From Nepenthes gracilis (taxonomy: Eukaryota > Streptophyta > Magnoliopsida > Caryophyllales > Nepenthaceae), in NCBI GenBank assembly GCA_033239525.1, contig BSYO01000024.1, positions 930,001 to 994,000 on the forward strand: a DNA stretch of 64,000 nt, in the 5' to 3' direction. Positions within the stretch are counted from its first letter, which is position 1; every line of letters starts with the position of its first letter. The translations under genes were made by a program, and so were the position numbers. Positions 10,934-23,760 of this stretch are shown piece after piece. Under the pieces are notes generated by a model. That model was given only the letters and a program-made list of their open reading frames with translations, searched no databases and was not told where the DNA came from.

Positions 10934-11287
10934 ATAGAATTTATACCATTTAGCCTCGATAAAAATAGAGTTCAAATAGAATAATAGCTAAATTTAAATA
11001 AAAATTTTTTACTAAAAAATCAAATTGGGCAGAAAACAAATAGGTGATAAGGGTCAAAATTCATGACCATGCCATCTATAACTCGGTTCAGGTAGATTTA
11101 GAACGATTTATGGATATATTTATTTTATTTTAAAGTATTTTAATTAAAAATTTATATTTATATAGAAATCACCTAGAAGTATAAAAATCTTTTAAAATTA
11201 TAAAATTTATACAAAAATATTGCTTAAGTGTATAATTGATTAAAAAAATGAAAAACGTTATTAGTTTTACAAATAATATAATATATT
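10934..11287. repeat. AT-rich upstream block, copy 2 (left of retrotransposon)
   Basis: Matches 7456-7857. It is interrupted at 11293 by the large retrotransposon and resumes at 31275 with AATAATTTTTTATACTATTA, exactly as the uninterrupted copy reads near 7814. No gene. Confidence 0.8.
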
Positions 11288-11292
11288 AAAAT
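11288..11292. repeat. Target-site duplication AAAAT, left
   Basis: Five-base AAAAT directly before the left LTR; repeated at 31275-31279 right after the right LTR. Confidence 0.9.
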
Positions 11293-11406
11293 TGATGGGT
11301 CCAATAACCATGGTTAATGGGCCAGGCCCGCAGCAAGCCCACAATCCAACTTTAAATTAAAAGTCCCACATTACTTTTTGAGAAGCAATACAACTGCAAT
11401 TTCCAC

Positions 11407-11414
11407 TATAAAAA
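11407..11414 (+). promoter_or_regulatory. TATA box in the 5' LTR
   Basis: TATAAAAA about 115 bp into the LTR; the same place in the 3' LTR reads TATAAAAG at 30170. Expected to start the element transcript. Confidence 0.55.
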
Positions 11415-11814
11415 CAAGCACCCTCAAGTATTGAGGGACAAGTTGGAGAAGCTCCATATGGCTCTGAGAATGGCATAGCCATTGCTAGCCAATCTCCAAT
11501 GAGAGCAAGCTGGCAGCTAGGAGATCTTCGATTCTCCTCTCATCCAGGAGGCATAGAGGCCTTTGGCCCTTCGCTACCAAGAGGCCTTTGGCCCTTCGCT
11601 ACCAGGAGGCTCTCAGCCCTCCTCTCGTCCGGAGGCCATCAACCCTCCGCCATCTGGAGGCCCTCAACCCTCCGCCAACCAGGAGGCCTTCAACCCTTCG
11701 TCTTGGAGTCACGATCCCTCTATCCCATAGCCAGGAACTTGCAGTCCAAGAGTTGGTCCTCCGCTCAGGTAACAAGAATGTTTACGTACTAGTTCCATTT
11801 AGTCATTCTTCTTA

Positions 11815-12130
11815 AAGTCGCCCTTCGTGGGCGCATTTATAAGCCGCCCCTCTACCGGGCGCACCCATAAGCCGCCCCTTTGCGGGGGCACCTATAAGCC
11901 GCCCCTCTGCCGAGCGCACCTCTAAGCCGCCCTTCTGCGGGCGCACCTCTAAGCCGCCCTTTTGCGGGGGCACCTCCAAGCCGCCCTCTGCGGACGCACC
12001 TATAAGCCGCCCCTCTGCCGGACGCACCTCCAAGCCGCCCTCTGCAGGCACACCTATAAGCCTCCCCTTTACCGGGCGCACTCCAAGTCGCCCTTCGCGG
12101 GCCTACAGGTAAGCCGCCCCTCTGCTGGGC
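11815..12130 (+). repeat. GC-rich tandem array in 5' LTR, ~28-bp unit
   Basis: About eleven imperfect units with core TAAGCCGCCCCTCTGC and GGGCGCACCTA. Long frames here (both strands, repetitive Arg/Gly/Pro or Pro/Leu) are by-products of the repeat. Confidence 0.9.
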
Positions 12131-12408
12131 GCATTCATGGAGCTCGAGCCTCCAATCACATCCCTCTCACACTCCCCTCATTCTCGCATCTTACGCATGC
12201 ATTTCTCCGTTTATTGCGGAAGATATCTGACTTGAGCGTCGGAGTGTCCACGGGGGACAACCTCCCGTCGACCTCTGACCTCTTGTTTGTTGTTTGTGTT
12301 GTGCAGGTTCTTGGTCATCAGCGACGGAGACCGGACCCGATCCAGATCAACGCTCAACGGAAGATTGGTACCTAATCCGTACAACAACCGGGGACCCGGG
12401 ACGCAACA

Positions 12409-12428
12409 TTGGTGCCGTCTGTGGGAAG
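12409..12428 (+). other. Primer binding site of the outer element
   Basis: TTGGTGCCGTCTGTGGGAAG directly follows the LTR end, the standard place and form for Tat-lineage elements. Confidence 0.8.
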
Positions 12429-13079
12429 CGCGACAAAAAGTCTAGCGTCTCCCCTCAACACTCAACCTCTCACGCAAAACAAACACGGTCAATACTTGTG
12501 CTCCAGTCAGCACGATGACTAAAGATATCACCTTCCATGGTGACGACCCCTCATCAGGTAGCCATGCTAACAGGTGATTGACGTCAAATGTGCTAGTGCC
12601 CAGCGCTTAGAAGAGCACCCTCTTCTTGACCGACTGCACCCATTAGAAGATGTAACACTGGGGGCTTCGCCAATCGGCTTTCAAGCGATCTGAGGAGGCC
12701 AGCATCCTCATAGGATCAATCGGCCTGACGACCTCAGGACCCAGGCAGCCCCCAGTACCTATTTCATCAGCCCTACGACCTCAATATTTGAAAGTATCCG
12801 AGCGATAGGGCCCACTCCCAGAGAAGTGATCAATCCAGTTCCAAGGAGCCATGCCAAAGGGACCAGACTGGGCAGCAAAACTTCCCCCGAAACTTAAGCT
12901 TCGCTTTCGTCCTTCGCTCTTCAACTAAATAGAGCGTCTTGGAGCCCTACTGAACGCAAAAGCTCTCTGGCACTCTGTCTCTCATTCAGTCGGCCTATAG
13001 TAATTTTTCGGACCGGAGGAGCTCTCTGGCATTCCAATCAGATTGAGGAGTATTTCGGCTCTCTAGGCAATCACCTTCT
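12429..13079 (+). mobile_element. 5' internal leader of the outer element
   Basis: Non-coding. An ATG at about 12514 opens a short frame (MTKDITFHGDD) that stops after about 20 codons, perhaps the relic of a gag start. No other coding signal. Confidence 0.6.
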
Positions 13080-13475
13080 TTGCCAGATCTTCTCTGACCT
13101 GTCGGAGCTCCTCACCACCAGATCTTCTCTGGCATGCCGGGGCTCTCGCCGCCAGATCTCTGGCCTGCCGGAGCTCCTCGCCACCAGATCTCTCAGGCCT
13201 GCCGAAGCTCCTCGCCGCCAGATCTTCTCTGGCCTGCCGGAGCTCCTCGCCGCCAGATCTCTCTAGCCGCTGGAGCTCCTCGCCGCTAGATCTTCTCTTG
13301 CCTGCCGGAGCTCCTCGCCGCTAGATCTTCTCTGGCCTGCTCGCCGCCAGATCTCTCTTGCCTGCCGGAGCTCTCCCGGCCAGATCTTCTCTGGCCTGCC
13401 AGAGCTCCTCGCCGCAGGATCTTCTCTGGCCTACCGGAGCCCTCGCCGCCAGATCTTCTCCGGCTTGACCTTCAC
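13080..13475 (+). repeat. ~36-bp tandem array with AGATCT sites
   Basis: About ten units with core GCCAGATCTTCTCTGGCCTG and GCCGGAGCTCCTCGCC, each carrying BglII-type AGATCT and often GAGCTC. Unit length varies through small deletions. Confidence 0.85.
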
Positions 13476-14240
13476 CACGTAACATCGCTCTGGTCAGTAG
13501 GATGATCCCGCTGCAACCTGTTGTACGGTAGTAGACCCTGTAAAAGTTATGTCAAAACATGCAACGGGGGCTTGATTTTCTCAACCCACCACCCATTGCA
13601 CCCCGGAAAATATCATCCAGCCAAGCGCAATGTGACGACCCAGATTCTAAGCCATAAAAAGTCTCAGTCATCAAGCCAAAATAATCAAAGGATCGAGGAA
13701 AGTTGAAGGTTATTTGAAAAATGTAAACACGCTTTAGAGCATATTTGAAATCAGGAATTGTCTCCTGAATTTGAAAACCGGAGTGGCCTTTGTGTGAGGA
13801 AAAAGAAGTCCGTCTTTTAGCGTAAAAGAAATTCGTCCTCCTTTAGTGTAAAAGCAGTCCGGCCTTGCTGAAATCCAGTCCGGCCTTAAGCACTCCGGCC
13901 TTGGTCACTCCGGCCCTGTAATCAAGGCCGACTGTGATTCAAAATTTGGTCCTTCCTGATGAAAAATGGACCGGCCTTCTCTAAAATCGGCCCGTTTAAT
14001 GAATTACACAATCCGCCCAAAAAGGTTGACCGGCAAAGAGTGGGCCGCAGGCATGAAACTGGAATAGTTGGCTTGAATTAAATTAATGGTAACAAAAAGG
14101 TACACTTTATTGTCAAGTTAGAATCCAACTAGACGGCGATCTAATGAAGTAAGTAAACCAACCTAGTTACTTCACCTACCCTCTGAAATGAAGAACGAGG
14201 GTAAGTAACCTGCCCCACTTACTCCACCTAACCTCTCCTC

Positions 14241-14248
14241 TATAAATA
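14241..14248 (+). promoter_or_regulatory. TATA box in LTR1
   Basis: TATAAATA in the context CCTCTCCTCTATAAATACC; conserved in LTR2 at 19539-19546, and a similar CCTATAAATACGG lies in the solo LTR at 20893. Confidence 0.55.
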
Positions 14249-14639
14249 CCGGCAACGAGGGGGAAACTGGGGCAAAAATACAAGCCGAGAGAAGGGAGTG
14301 AAGGATAGAGCTCCAAGACGGTAAAAACCGACTGTCAGGCAAGGAGGGAAGAAATTTGAGTCAGCCCGTCAGGCAAGTGTACTTCGGACATTGCTTTTAA
14401 ATTCATGCTTTAAGAATATATCGCAAGTTACAAGTTACTTCGGACGCTGTTTTTAAGTTCAGTTTTTAGTTCATTTGCAAATATACTGCACTCTATTTTG
14501 CTGCAAGTAATCGGACGTTAACAAGTTTTTAGTTTTCGTTTGAATCTGTTCTGAAGTCCATGACGCCTGTTTTCCTACTTTCTGAACTTACATGAAATCC
14601 GGACCAAAGTTTACAACCGGTATTTGACTTGTGAAACGA

Positions 14640-15720
14640 AACCGGCATTTGGCATGTAAAACGAACCGGCCTTAAAAAGCACTCCGGCCTCTTTTAAAAA
14701 GAACTCTGTCCTTTTGTTGGAAAAAGAACTCTGGCTTTAAAATGAACTCTGGCCTTAATGTGAAATGAGCTCCGGCTTTTAAGTTAGTTCACTCAGGCCT
14801 TTGTGAAAGAAAGAACTCCGGCTTTTAATGAACTCCGTCCTTAAAATGAACTCCGACCTTTATGAAAGAAAGAACTCCGGCTTTTAAGCTTCCGCACTCC
14901 GACCTTTATGAAAGAAAGAACTCCGGCTTTTAAGCTTTCGCACTCCGGCCTTTATGAAAGAGAGAACGCCGGCTTTTAAGCTTTCGCACTCCGGAATTTA
15001 TGAAAGAAACAACTCCGGCCTTAAGAAGAAAATGTAGTCCAGTTTTAAAGGAAATGTACTTCCGGGTTTTTAAGAAGGAATTTGCACCCCGGTTTTAAAG
15101 GAAAAGAACTCCGTCCTTTGAGAAAAAGCACTCCGTCCAGTTAGTGAAAAGCCTTTCGTCCTTTGAGTAAAAAGTACTCCGGCTTTTTTGAGAAAAAGCA
15201 CTCCGGCTTCTGAGCACTCCAGCTATTTGAACTCCTCCTTTTTGAAATAAAGTACTCCGGCTTTTGTTGATAGAGTACCCCGTCCTTTTAAGAAAAGCAC
15301 CCCGTCCTTTTAAGAAAAGCACCCCGTCCTTTTAAGAAAAAGCACTCCGTCCTTTTAAGAAAAAGCACTCCGTCCTTTTAAAGAAAAATCACTCCGATTT
15401 TAACACTCCTGATTTTAAGGAAAAGTCACTCCGGATTTAGCACTCTGGATTTTAAAGAAAAGTACTCCGGTTTTAACACTCCGGGTTTTCAAGAAAAGTC
15501 CTCCGGATTTAGCACACGAGATTTTTAAGAACTTCGGCTTTTTAAAAGTACTCCGTCCAAAAAGCGCACCGTCCTTTTTAGAAGTACTCCGTCCAAAAAA
15601 AAAGAGCTCCGTCCTTTTGAAAGTACTCCGTCCAAAATGAGGTCCGTCCTTTTTAAAAGTACTCCGTCCAAGCTTTTTGAAGTCCGGCATTTTGAAGGAA
15701 AAGAACTTTGGTTTTTCTTG
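14640..15720 (+). repeat. ACTCCGGC short-repeat array in LTR1
   Basis: Dozens of units of about 20-35 bp built on GAACTCCGGCTTTTAA, GCACTCCGGCC and ACTCCGTCCTTTTAAGAAAA. The array recurs in LTR2 at about 22740-23760, slightly shorter, so unit number differs between LTRs of one element. Confidence 0.9.
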
Positions 15721-16838
15721 AACTCCGGCTTTGATTACTCCGGCCGTGAGTAGTCTGGCATCTGAGCGCCGACTTTTGTGTGAAGAAAATGAAGTCCTTA
15801 GAAAAGAGATTTTGAACTGGTCTCCTTAAGACCTGAACTGTGATATTCTGTGCACAATTTCTGAAGGATAAATTGTGATGTTTCTGATTAATACTGGAAT
15901 GGCTTTCAGTAAGCAATAAGAAGAAAATATTATGTTCTGTTAATGGATTTTGTTTCTGTTATTTTGGACTCAGACAGAAATACAGTAAGGTTAGGTTCTC
16001 TGGCATGTATTAGAACGTTATGGTGGTAATCGAGAATAACTCTGTCCATGGAGTTATTTGTGGTCCGCTTCTCCTCGAGGATTTAAATATGGAGGGTAGG
16101 TGCATTTGCATCGCCGCTGCACCTTGGATTGGGGAAGGATCTCGTGAGGTGGGATCATCCGTTCGCATTACATTTATCACGCGTTGATTGTGGGGAGATG
16201 TACACAATGTATCCTCGATTATTCGCCCGCTTCGCCAGTAGGGTCTACTGGTAGGGTCCTTTTCTAATAAAGATGAGAATTATGTGAAATATGGAAGTAA
16301 GATCGCCTTCTGCTTTCTGAAATATGAATACTTCGATTTTGGTTTCGGAAGACCGTTTCTATTTTCTGATAATTCTATATACGTCTGCATCCTGTTCCCG
16401 TTAAACATCACTTTCTTATGGTGCTTGTAACATTATGTGCAATAGTATCTGTTTTGCTGAGATATGTTCTGCATACATGTTTTACTATATATCTGCATGT
16501 ACCTTGTTAGGCCTCGACTCACTGTTTTATGTTTTCCCCCTGCAGATGATGCTTTAGAGCCTGTGCCTAACGAGTTGGAGTGGTTAGGGCTTGTCTGAAG
16601 GATTATTAAAGATCTCGGAAGCTTATTTTAGAGAAATATTATTGTAACGACTTGTGAACTTCTATGGTTAAACATTTTTGGTTATGTACTCGGAATGAAT
16701 ATTTTGGAATGAATATGAACGCTTCCGCAAGTGTTAGAATAACTTCCACTATACTTATTACGGTTAAAAGTATATGGGTCCTAGATGGCGTCTGTGATCC
16801 TGTGTTGCAAAAAAAAAAAAAAATCCGTCCCGTCACAA

Positions 16839-16852
16839 TTGGTATCAGAGAA
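16839..16852 (+). other. Primer binding site (initiator Met-tRNA type)
   Basis: TTGGTATCAGAGA one base after LTR1, the common plant initiator-methionine primer site. The same position after LTR2 (24851) reads TTGCTATCAGAGA. Confidence 0.75.
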
Positions 16853-17069
16853 TTGAGATGCCTTAGGAATTGATCGATCGAAAAGCGGAAGTATATGTTT
16901 AAATCTTTCTACTAAATTTTCGTAGGGTTAACTCTAGGTAACCAAGGTGATTAGGACCCTTAAGAAGTTGACTCCTAGGCTAAGTTTGAATTTTACAAAA
17001 CTGATGGATATTTTCCTTTTCTCTAACTGACTTTTAGGATTTCAATATTGCACTTGTTTTGATTTTAGG

Positions 17070-17786
17070 ATGGCTTATGAAAGGAGAAGAAAGTATGGCC
17101 AGGGTAGTGCTAATACTCCCCATGATCGAGAAGCCGAGTATGTGACCTTGCTGGACAGGATGACGCATGTTGTAGAGAAGATGGAGCGGCGTCATGTGGC
17201 CCTGCTTCCTGCACCACAACCAATTCCATCTATGTACGAGAGGTTTAGGACAGCGAATGTGCCTGAATTTTTGGGAAAAGCAGATCCACCGAAGGCAGAA
17301 AATTAGATTAGACAATTGAAGAAAGTACTTATAGTTACCCAATGTTCTGATAATGAATTAGTGATCCAAGAGTTTCAAACTTATACTGAGATCCTAGATA
17401 GGGCCTCGGTACTCGATGAAGAATTAGAGACACAAAAATTTTCTACAAAGAGGGCTGCTAGCTGGAAGGATCCTAGTAGGAACTCACATGTGGAACCACC
17501 AGAGTCATCCAGGAAGGCAAAAATGGTGGATCCAGGGAAAAGCACTACCGAAGTTTTGTCAATGACGAGTTTGCCAACATCAACTGCTAAATGTGCATAT
17601 TGTAGGAAGAAGCACATGGGAAAAACTTGTTATAAAGTAATTGGAGCGTGTTATAATTGTGAAAAATTGGGTCACCTGATAAAGGATTGCCCATTACCAA
17701 AAGGTCAAAAGAAAAGAAGTCAAGGCACTATGGTGGCAGTGCAAGACCCAGAGACACCCCCAAGGCGGATGAAGGTATTATCTTAA
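17070..17786 (+). pseudogene. gag: gag remnant of nested element, unit 1
   Basis: Starts MAYERRRKYGQG. A recognisable capsid-start segment (MYERFRTANVPEFLGKADPP) is followed by a TAG stop at about 17305 where a tryptophan is usual, then IRQLKKV. The middle of the gag domain appears deleted, since the frame passes quickly to a C-terminal part with two zinc-knuckle-like motifs (CAYCRKKHMGKTC, then CYNCEKLGHLIKDC). No protease or reverse transcriptase follows: about 1.1 kb of non-coding sequence leads straight to the next LTR. Gag normally forms the virus-like particle of the element. Confidence 0.8.
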
Positions 17787-18929
17787 TCACGAAATTTTAA
17801 TTTGTTTCCTGATTATATAGACACATGTATGCTTTATGGACTTTGTGAGATTTAGAAATTATAGCACAGATAATAATACTTGGTTCATTTGTTCGATATA
17901 GCATATAAGTAGAGCTGATGGCTTAGGGATGATTTTGAGAAATTTTGAACCTCTGGAGATGAGCTAATATCCAAGGACGTTGGTAAAAGACGCAGTACCT
18001 CGTCATGAGGTTATGAAATTCTGAGTAGGAGTCAAGGTTAAATGAGTTAAAGGCGTTCGACCTAATTAGAATTAGGATTGCCCTTTTTGAAGTTAATCGA
18101 TGACCATTCAAGAATCTGGCTATGAGGGTTTTAATGAACGTAGGTATGAACAAGCTAATCTATTTTAATGAAGTGGTATCGACTAGACACTATTAACAAA
18201 GCCGTAGAACCATGTGATAGTAGGACTTGACGATGATTAGGTAAGAAAGACTGAGATTCTGTTAGTCTGTATTAATAAGTAATCACCAAAGTGGGGGAGA
18301 CGTCCGTGGGACGGGATTGCTCCACCTGTAATTAGAATTTCGTGATACGATCTCTGAGGACTTCATATTCTGTTATGAATTGAGGATATGTGAGAGATAT
18401 TTATGATGTATGGATATTCTAGAATTAATCTAAGTCAAGGTTATCACATGACTCGGAATGTGGCAGTAGCCAGAGGATTTTAGGGTTGACTTCATAATAT
18501 GACTATCCTAGAACTGTTTAAATCAGGGTAGCCCAGCATGAACCCATGACTCAGGAATTTAAGAGTAAGGTTAAGGTCCCCGTGATCGACTTCTTTTGAA
18601 GCATGGAATGAACTAAAGTGGGAGTTCATTGGATCCATTTGAAGTAAATGTAATTGGAGAAATGGCCAGCATTTTGGTAGGTCGCTTTTGGAATTCTGAG
18701 AATCGTTATAAGGTCTTTCTTATATCAATGGTTGAGAAAATCAGTAAGTATCTGGATTGAGTCGTTATGAGAGACAAAGAATTTCTTTTGTGATAAGAAT
18801 TAGGATGATTCAATGCTTGAGATTCCTAGAGTAATCCTTGTCTGAGGGAACAACTTCTAGATGGAAGAATACGTGAGACCGTGAGGACCATCAAATTTCG
18901 AGGACGAAATTTTTATAAGTGGGAGAAAT
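17787..18929 (+). mobile_element. Non-coding 3' internal region of nested element, unit 1
   Basis: No pol frame. It ends with the chromovirus-style stretch TTCGAGGACGAAATTTTTAT and a short purine tract (AAGTGGGAGAAAT) before LTR2. About 18.3 kb contains AAGTGGGGGAGACG, another purine-rich run. Confidence 0.7.
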
Positions 18930-19823
18930 TGTGACGACCCCGATTCTAAGCCATAGAAAGTCTCAGTCATCAAGCCAAAATAATCAAAGGATCGAGGAAA
19001 TTTGGAGGTTATTCGAAAAATGTAAACAAGCTTTAGAGCATATTTGAAATCAGGAATTGTCTCCTGAATTTGAAGAACAGAGTGGCCTTTGTGTGAGGAA
19101 AAAGAAGTCCAAATTTTAGCGTAAAAGAAGTCCGTCCTCCCTTAGTGTAAAAGCAGTCCGGCCTTGCTGAAATCCAGTCCGGCCTTAAGCACTCCGGCCT
19201 TGGTCACTCCGCCCCTGTAATCAAGGCCGGCTGTGATTCAAAATTTGGCCCTTCCTGATGAAAAATGGACCGGCCTTCTCTAAAATCGGCCCGTTTAATG
19301 AATTACACAATCCGCCCAAAAAGGTTGACCGGCAAAAGAGTGACATGATTATGAAGCTCGAGCAGTTGGCTTGAATTAAATTAATGGTAACAAAAAGGTA
19401 CACTTTATTGTCAAGTTAGAATCCAACTAGGCGGCGATCTAATGAAGTAAGTAAACCAACCTAGTTACTCCACCTACCCTCTGAAATGAAGAACGAGGGT
19501 AAGTAACCTGCCCCACTTACTCCACCTAACCCCTCCTCTATAAATACCGGCAACGAGGGTGAAGTTGGGGCAAAAATACAAGCCGAGAGAAGGGAGTGAA
19601 GGAGAGAGCTCCAAGACGGTAAAAATCGACAGTCAGGCAAGAAGGGAAGAAATTTGAGTCAGCCCGTCAGGCAAGTGTACTTCGGACACTGCTTTTAAAT
19701 TCATGCTTTAAGAATTTATTGCACGTTACAGGTTACTTCGGACGCTGTTTTTAAGTTCAGTTTTTAGTTCATTTGCAAATATATTGCACTCTGTTTTGCT
19801 GCAAGTAATCAGACGTTAACAAG

Positions 19824-22639
19824 TATGAGGATCCGAAATCTAAGACTTGCATAAAATTTACATTGGTAATAATCCCCTCTAGAAGCCAAACATGTAGAAA
19901 AAGGAAGAAAATAAATTGATAATTGAAGAAAAGGTGGAGAAATGCATAAGTACAGCATGCAACCAAATGGCGCCTGCTGTGCGCCCAAGAGGCGCTCAAG
20001 CAAAAAAATGGCAGAAAAACCGGACTACCTTGCAGGACGGAGTGGAATGTGGCGGAAAAACTGGACTACCTTGCAGGCCGGAGTGGATTAAGTGGAGAGT
20101 TAAGGACGGAGTGGCCTTAAGAAGAAAATCGGACTGACATTGCAGCCCGGAGTGGAGGAGGTCCCACATCGGAATGGGAAGAAACCATTGAAGCGTATAT
20201 AAGACCCAGAGCTCCTTACCATTGAGGATGCGTGCGGGCTTAATGAAGGCCGGAGTGGCCTTGCTGTTATTTAAGGCCAAACTGCCTTTGTGACTCTTAA
20301 GGCCGGAGTTAGTTTTGAGAAGGAAATGACCGGAGTTGATTATAATTTGAGAATCCGGAGTAAAATGAAGGACGAAGTCCTTTGTGACTCTTAAGGCCGG
20401 AGTGATTTTTGAAAAGGAAATGACCGGAATTGATTATAAGAAGGGCATAATGGACGGAGTAGATTTACTCATGGAAGCCGGAGTGATTTGAGGACAAAGT
20501 GGGGACAGAGTAGATTTACTCATGAAAGTCGGAGTGATTTATGAAATGAAATAGCCAGCCAAAAGCCGGAGTGATTTGAGGACGAAGTGGCTTCATGAAA
20601 AAGAAGCCCAATCCGGTCAACAAAGCAAGAAAGGAAGGAGGCTGCAAAAGAGGAATCCGGTCAACTGACGTTGACCGGAAGGGAAGAACGGGAGCCGGAG
20701 TAAGAAATTAACTCCGAAAAATCGAGGGAACAAACGACTCCAGAAACCTCCAGAATTTTCGGGGAAGAACGACTCCGGAAACTTCGGGAAAGAACGACTC
20801 CGGAAATTTCTGAAAATCTCGGGAAGAAACGACGCTAGAAATCTCGAAAATTTTCTGGAAGAATCATGAAGCACCTTCTCACCCCCACCGCCTATAAATA
20901 CGGATGAGGGGAAATGGAGGAGGAGCGGAGTAGTGGAGGAGACGAACGGAAGAGAAGGAAGAGGAAGGATTTCCAAGCCAAACATGAGGAATTAATGAGC
21001 ATCCCAGGCAAGTGTTCTCATACTCACTATTTGTTATCTTGTGATTTTTACTCGTTCTCCATCAGGTATTATCGTTCCAATACCCACCCAAAATCATGAA
21101 AATCGTATAGCCCATGATTAATGATCCCATATGCCCAGATTCGGGTTCACTGGTTTCCCCCTCAAATCATGTTAAATTGATCTCAAAATATGAATCATCA
21201 CAAACATGCATACATATTAGCCGAACGATCGATTTCATGATATTCTATCCGTTCACGATGTCCGAATCCTCTAATTAAATACTGTCACTGTTCATACAAA
21301 AATAAGAAGGAAAATTACATGTTTTACCATCCTTTAATTGTTCTGAAAACTATGTCTAAATCTACATGTAAGCTTCAAATTAAATCTATGTACATCGCTT
21401 GCAATAAAATGAGCACCGGTGGACTCCAAAACGATATCGACTCAATGAGATGAGAAATGCTAAAGCTCTCTCTTGAATTCACATCGAATCGTTAAAGGGA
21501 ATAAGTTCAAAGAAGAATAAGAACCGTATAAGCAATCGAAGGAAATCCACAAGGCATGTGTGATCGCAATATGAAAAATGCTAAAGTTCCCAAGTGAGAT
21601 GAGAAACGAACGAGGAGACGGAAGGAAGTCCACGATGTGATATATGATTGATGAAACCTCCCATATGGCGGGAGATACAATACATGAGATACGGTGGACT
21701 TTCCTTCAAATGGATATGGAAATAGAATCACGAAACTAGGACCATGGACTTTTAGATGGGTAGTATCCTCTGGTTTGACACGTCCATCTCGGTGGAAACC
21801 CGAAGAATACTTTGATCACGTATTCTGGTTGCTTGTGTGAGCGAGTGATGTCCGTGTCACGCCTTAGGATACTATTGTGGAAGAACGAGGACTGCCCTGG
21901 TACCCCGGGGAAATGGGCGATTACGATATGGCACGATGTGCACGACCCCCCGGCTGGGCCGTAAAAGATAAGCCCTCACGGCCTTAGATCATGTGGAGTA
22001 TCATGATCCTTTCCTCGTTCTCTCGCATCATTTGCTAGTACGATCTACTAGCCCTGGTTCGCAAAGACTAAAGTAAATCGATAAATGCACTAAAGCATAT
22101 TCAAATGGCAATTAAATGTTCCAAGAAATGTTCCAAGACATGATAAATGACAAATTGATACTTCAAGATGTTCTTTTCCTCTCAAGTCTTATTGTATTTC
22201 GAATGTGTGTTGACCTTTTTATCATGTTCATGTTTCTTCACGGTTGGATAGTGACGTATGACTTCACTTGCTGAGCTGTACGCTCACGCTTGCTATTTTC
22301 TCCTTCCAGGTAATAGTGTAAAAAATGGCCCCTGAATAATTAGAACAAGGAAAGGGATCTGCTTGAGCAAAGCCGAATGTCAAAGGCCTGGAGATTAGTT
22401 ACATCCCTGTTAAGCTTCCGCAGGTAATTTAAGAATTTAGTTCTGCTTCCGCATTTGTTTGGGTATATAGAGAATTTGTGGCATCTCTCTTGAGCTAACG
22501 TGGTATTTAAATACACCACGCTAGAGCTACGAATTTTATGTAGCTTTTGGATCCTGTGATATGTTGAAATTAAGATAATCGTAGGCGTGAGTTATTATTG
22601 ACGGAGTGCTATATAAGAGAAATAACCCGGTCCGTCACA
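19824..22639 (+). mobile_element. Solo LTR inside LTR2 (2.8 kb)
   Basis: Flanked by exact ACAAG duplications (19819-19823 and 22640-22644). Begins TATGAGGATCC, which resembles the TGTGACGACCC start of the host LTR with TG changed to TA, and ends GGTCCGTCACA. A TATA box lies at 20893. It carries GCCGGAGTGATT-type repeats at about 20250-20620, the reverse complement of the core in the host LTR array. No internal region, so it is the product of LTR-LTR recombination in a related family. Confidence 0.85.
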
Positions 22640-22739
22640 ACAAGTTTTTAGCTTTCGTTTGAATCTGTTCTGAAGTTCATGACGCCTGTTTTCCTACTTT
22701 CTGAGCTTACATGAAATCCGGACCAAAGGTTACAACCGG

Positions 22740-23760
22740 CATTTGACTTGTGAAACGAAACCGACATTTGGCATGTAAAACGAACCGACCTTAAAAAGCA
22801 CTCCGGCCTCTTTTAAAAAGAACTCCATCCTTTTGTTGGAAAAAGAACTCTAGCTTTAAAATGAACTCCGGCCTTAATGTGAAATGAGCTCCGACTTTTA
22901 AGTTACTTCACTCAGGCCTTTATGAAAGAATGAACTCCGGCCTTAATGAGAAATGGACTCCGGCTTTTAATGAACTCCGTCCTTAAAATGAACTCCGGCC
23001 TTTATGAAAGAAAGAACTCCGGCTTTTAAGCTTCCGCACTCCGGCCTTTATGAAAGAGAGAACGCCGGCTTTTAAGCTTTCGCACTCGAAATTTAATGAA
23101 AGAAACAACTCCGGCCTTAAGAAGAAAACGTAGACCGGTTTTAAAGGAAATATACTTCCGGGTTTTTAAGAAGGAATTTGCACCCCAGTTTTAAAGGAAA
23201 AGAACTCCGTCCTTTGAGAAAATGCACTCCGTCCAGTTAGTGAAAAGCCTTCCATCCTTTGAGTAAAAAGTACTCCGGCTTTTTTTGGAAAAAGCACTCC
23301 GGCTTCTGAACACTCCAGCTATTTGAACTCTGCCTTTTTGAAATAAAATACTCCGGCTTTTATTGATAGAGTACCCCGTCCTTTTAAGAAAAAGCACTCC
23401 GTCCTTTTAACGAAAAATCACTCCGATTTTAAGAAAAAGTCACTCCGGATTTAGCACTCCAAATTTTAAAGAAAAGTACTCCGGTTTTAACACTCCAGGT
23501 TTTCAAGAAAAGTCCTCCGGATTTAGCACGCGGGATTTTTAAGAACTTCGGCTTTTTAAAAGTACTCCGTCCAAAAAGAGCTCCGTCTTTTTTCAAAGTA
23601 CTCCGTCCAAAAAAAAAAGAGCTCCGTCCTTTTGAAAGTACTCCGTCCAAAATGAGGTCCGTCCCTTTTAAAAGTACTCCGTCCAAGCTTTCTGAAGTCC
23701 GACATTTTGAAGGAAAAGAACTTCGGTTTTTCTTGAACTCCGGCTTTGATCACTCCGGCC
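22740..23760 (+). repeat. ACTCCGGC short-repeat array in LTR2
   Basis: Second copy of the array of LTR1 with several units missing or added; same cores. Confidence 0.9.

Larger units (their letters stand above)
11293..12408 (+). mobile_element. 5' LTR of the outer Tat-like element
   Basis: 1116 bp. Ends match 30056 and 31274. It carries a TATA box at 11407 (TATAAAAA), a GGAGGCC-rich segment around 11540-11700 and a GC-rich tandem array at about 11815-12130. Confidence 0.9.
13631..16837 (+). mobile_element. LTR1 of the nested element (3.2 kb)
   Basis: TGTGACGACCC ... CCGTCACA. Unusually long. Contains a TATA box at 14241-14248 and a dense array of short ACTCCGGC-type repeats at about 14640-15720. 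Frames within the array are repeat artefacts. Confidence 0.9.

Noticed and set aside
11815..12130. CRISPR-like array of ~28-bp repeats
   Set aside because: Units follow one another without unique spacers and lie inside a plant LTR; this is a tandem repeat.
15095..15916. Long minus-strand frames rich in Ser, Arg, Lys and Phe
   Set aside because: They arise from the ACTCCGGC short repeats of an LTR; the same kind of frames appear in the second LTR (23191-23931).
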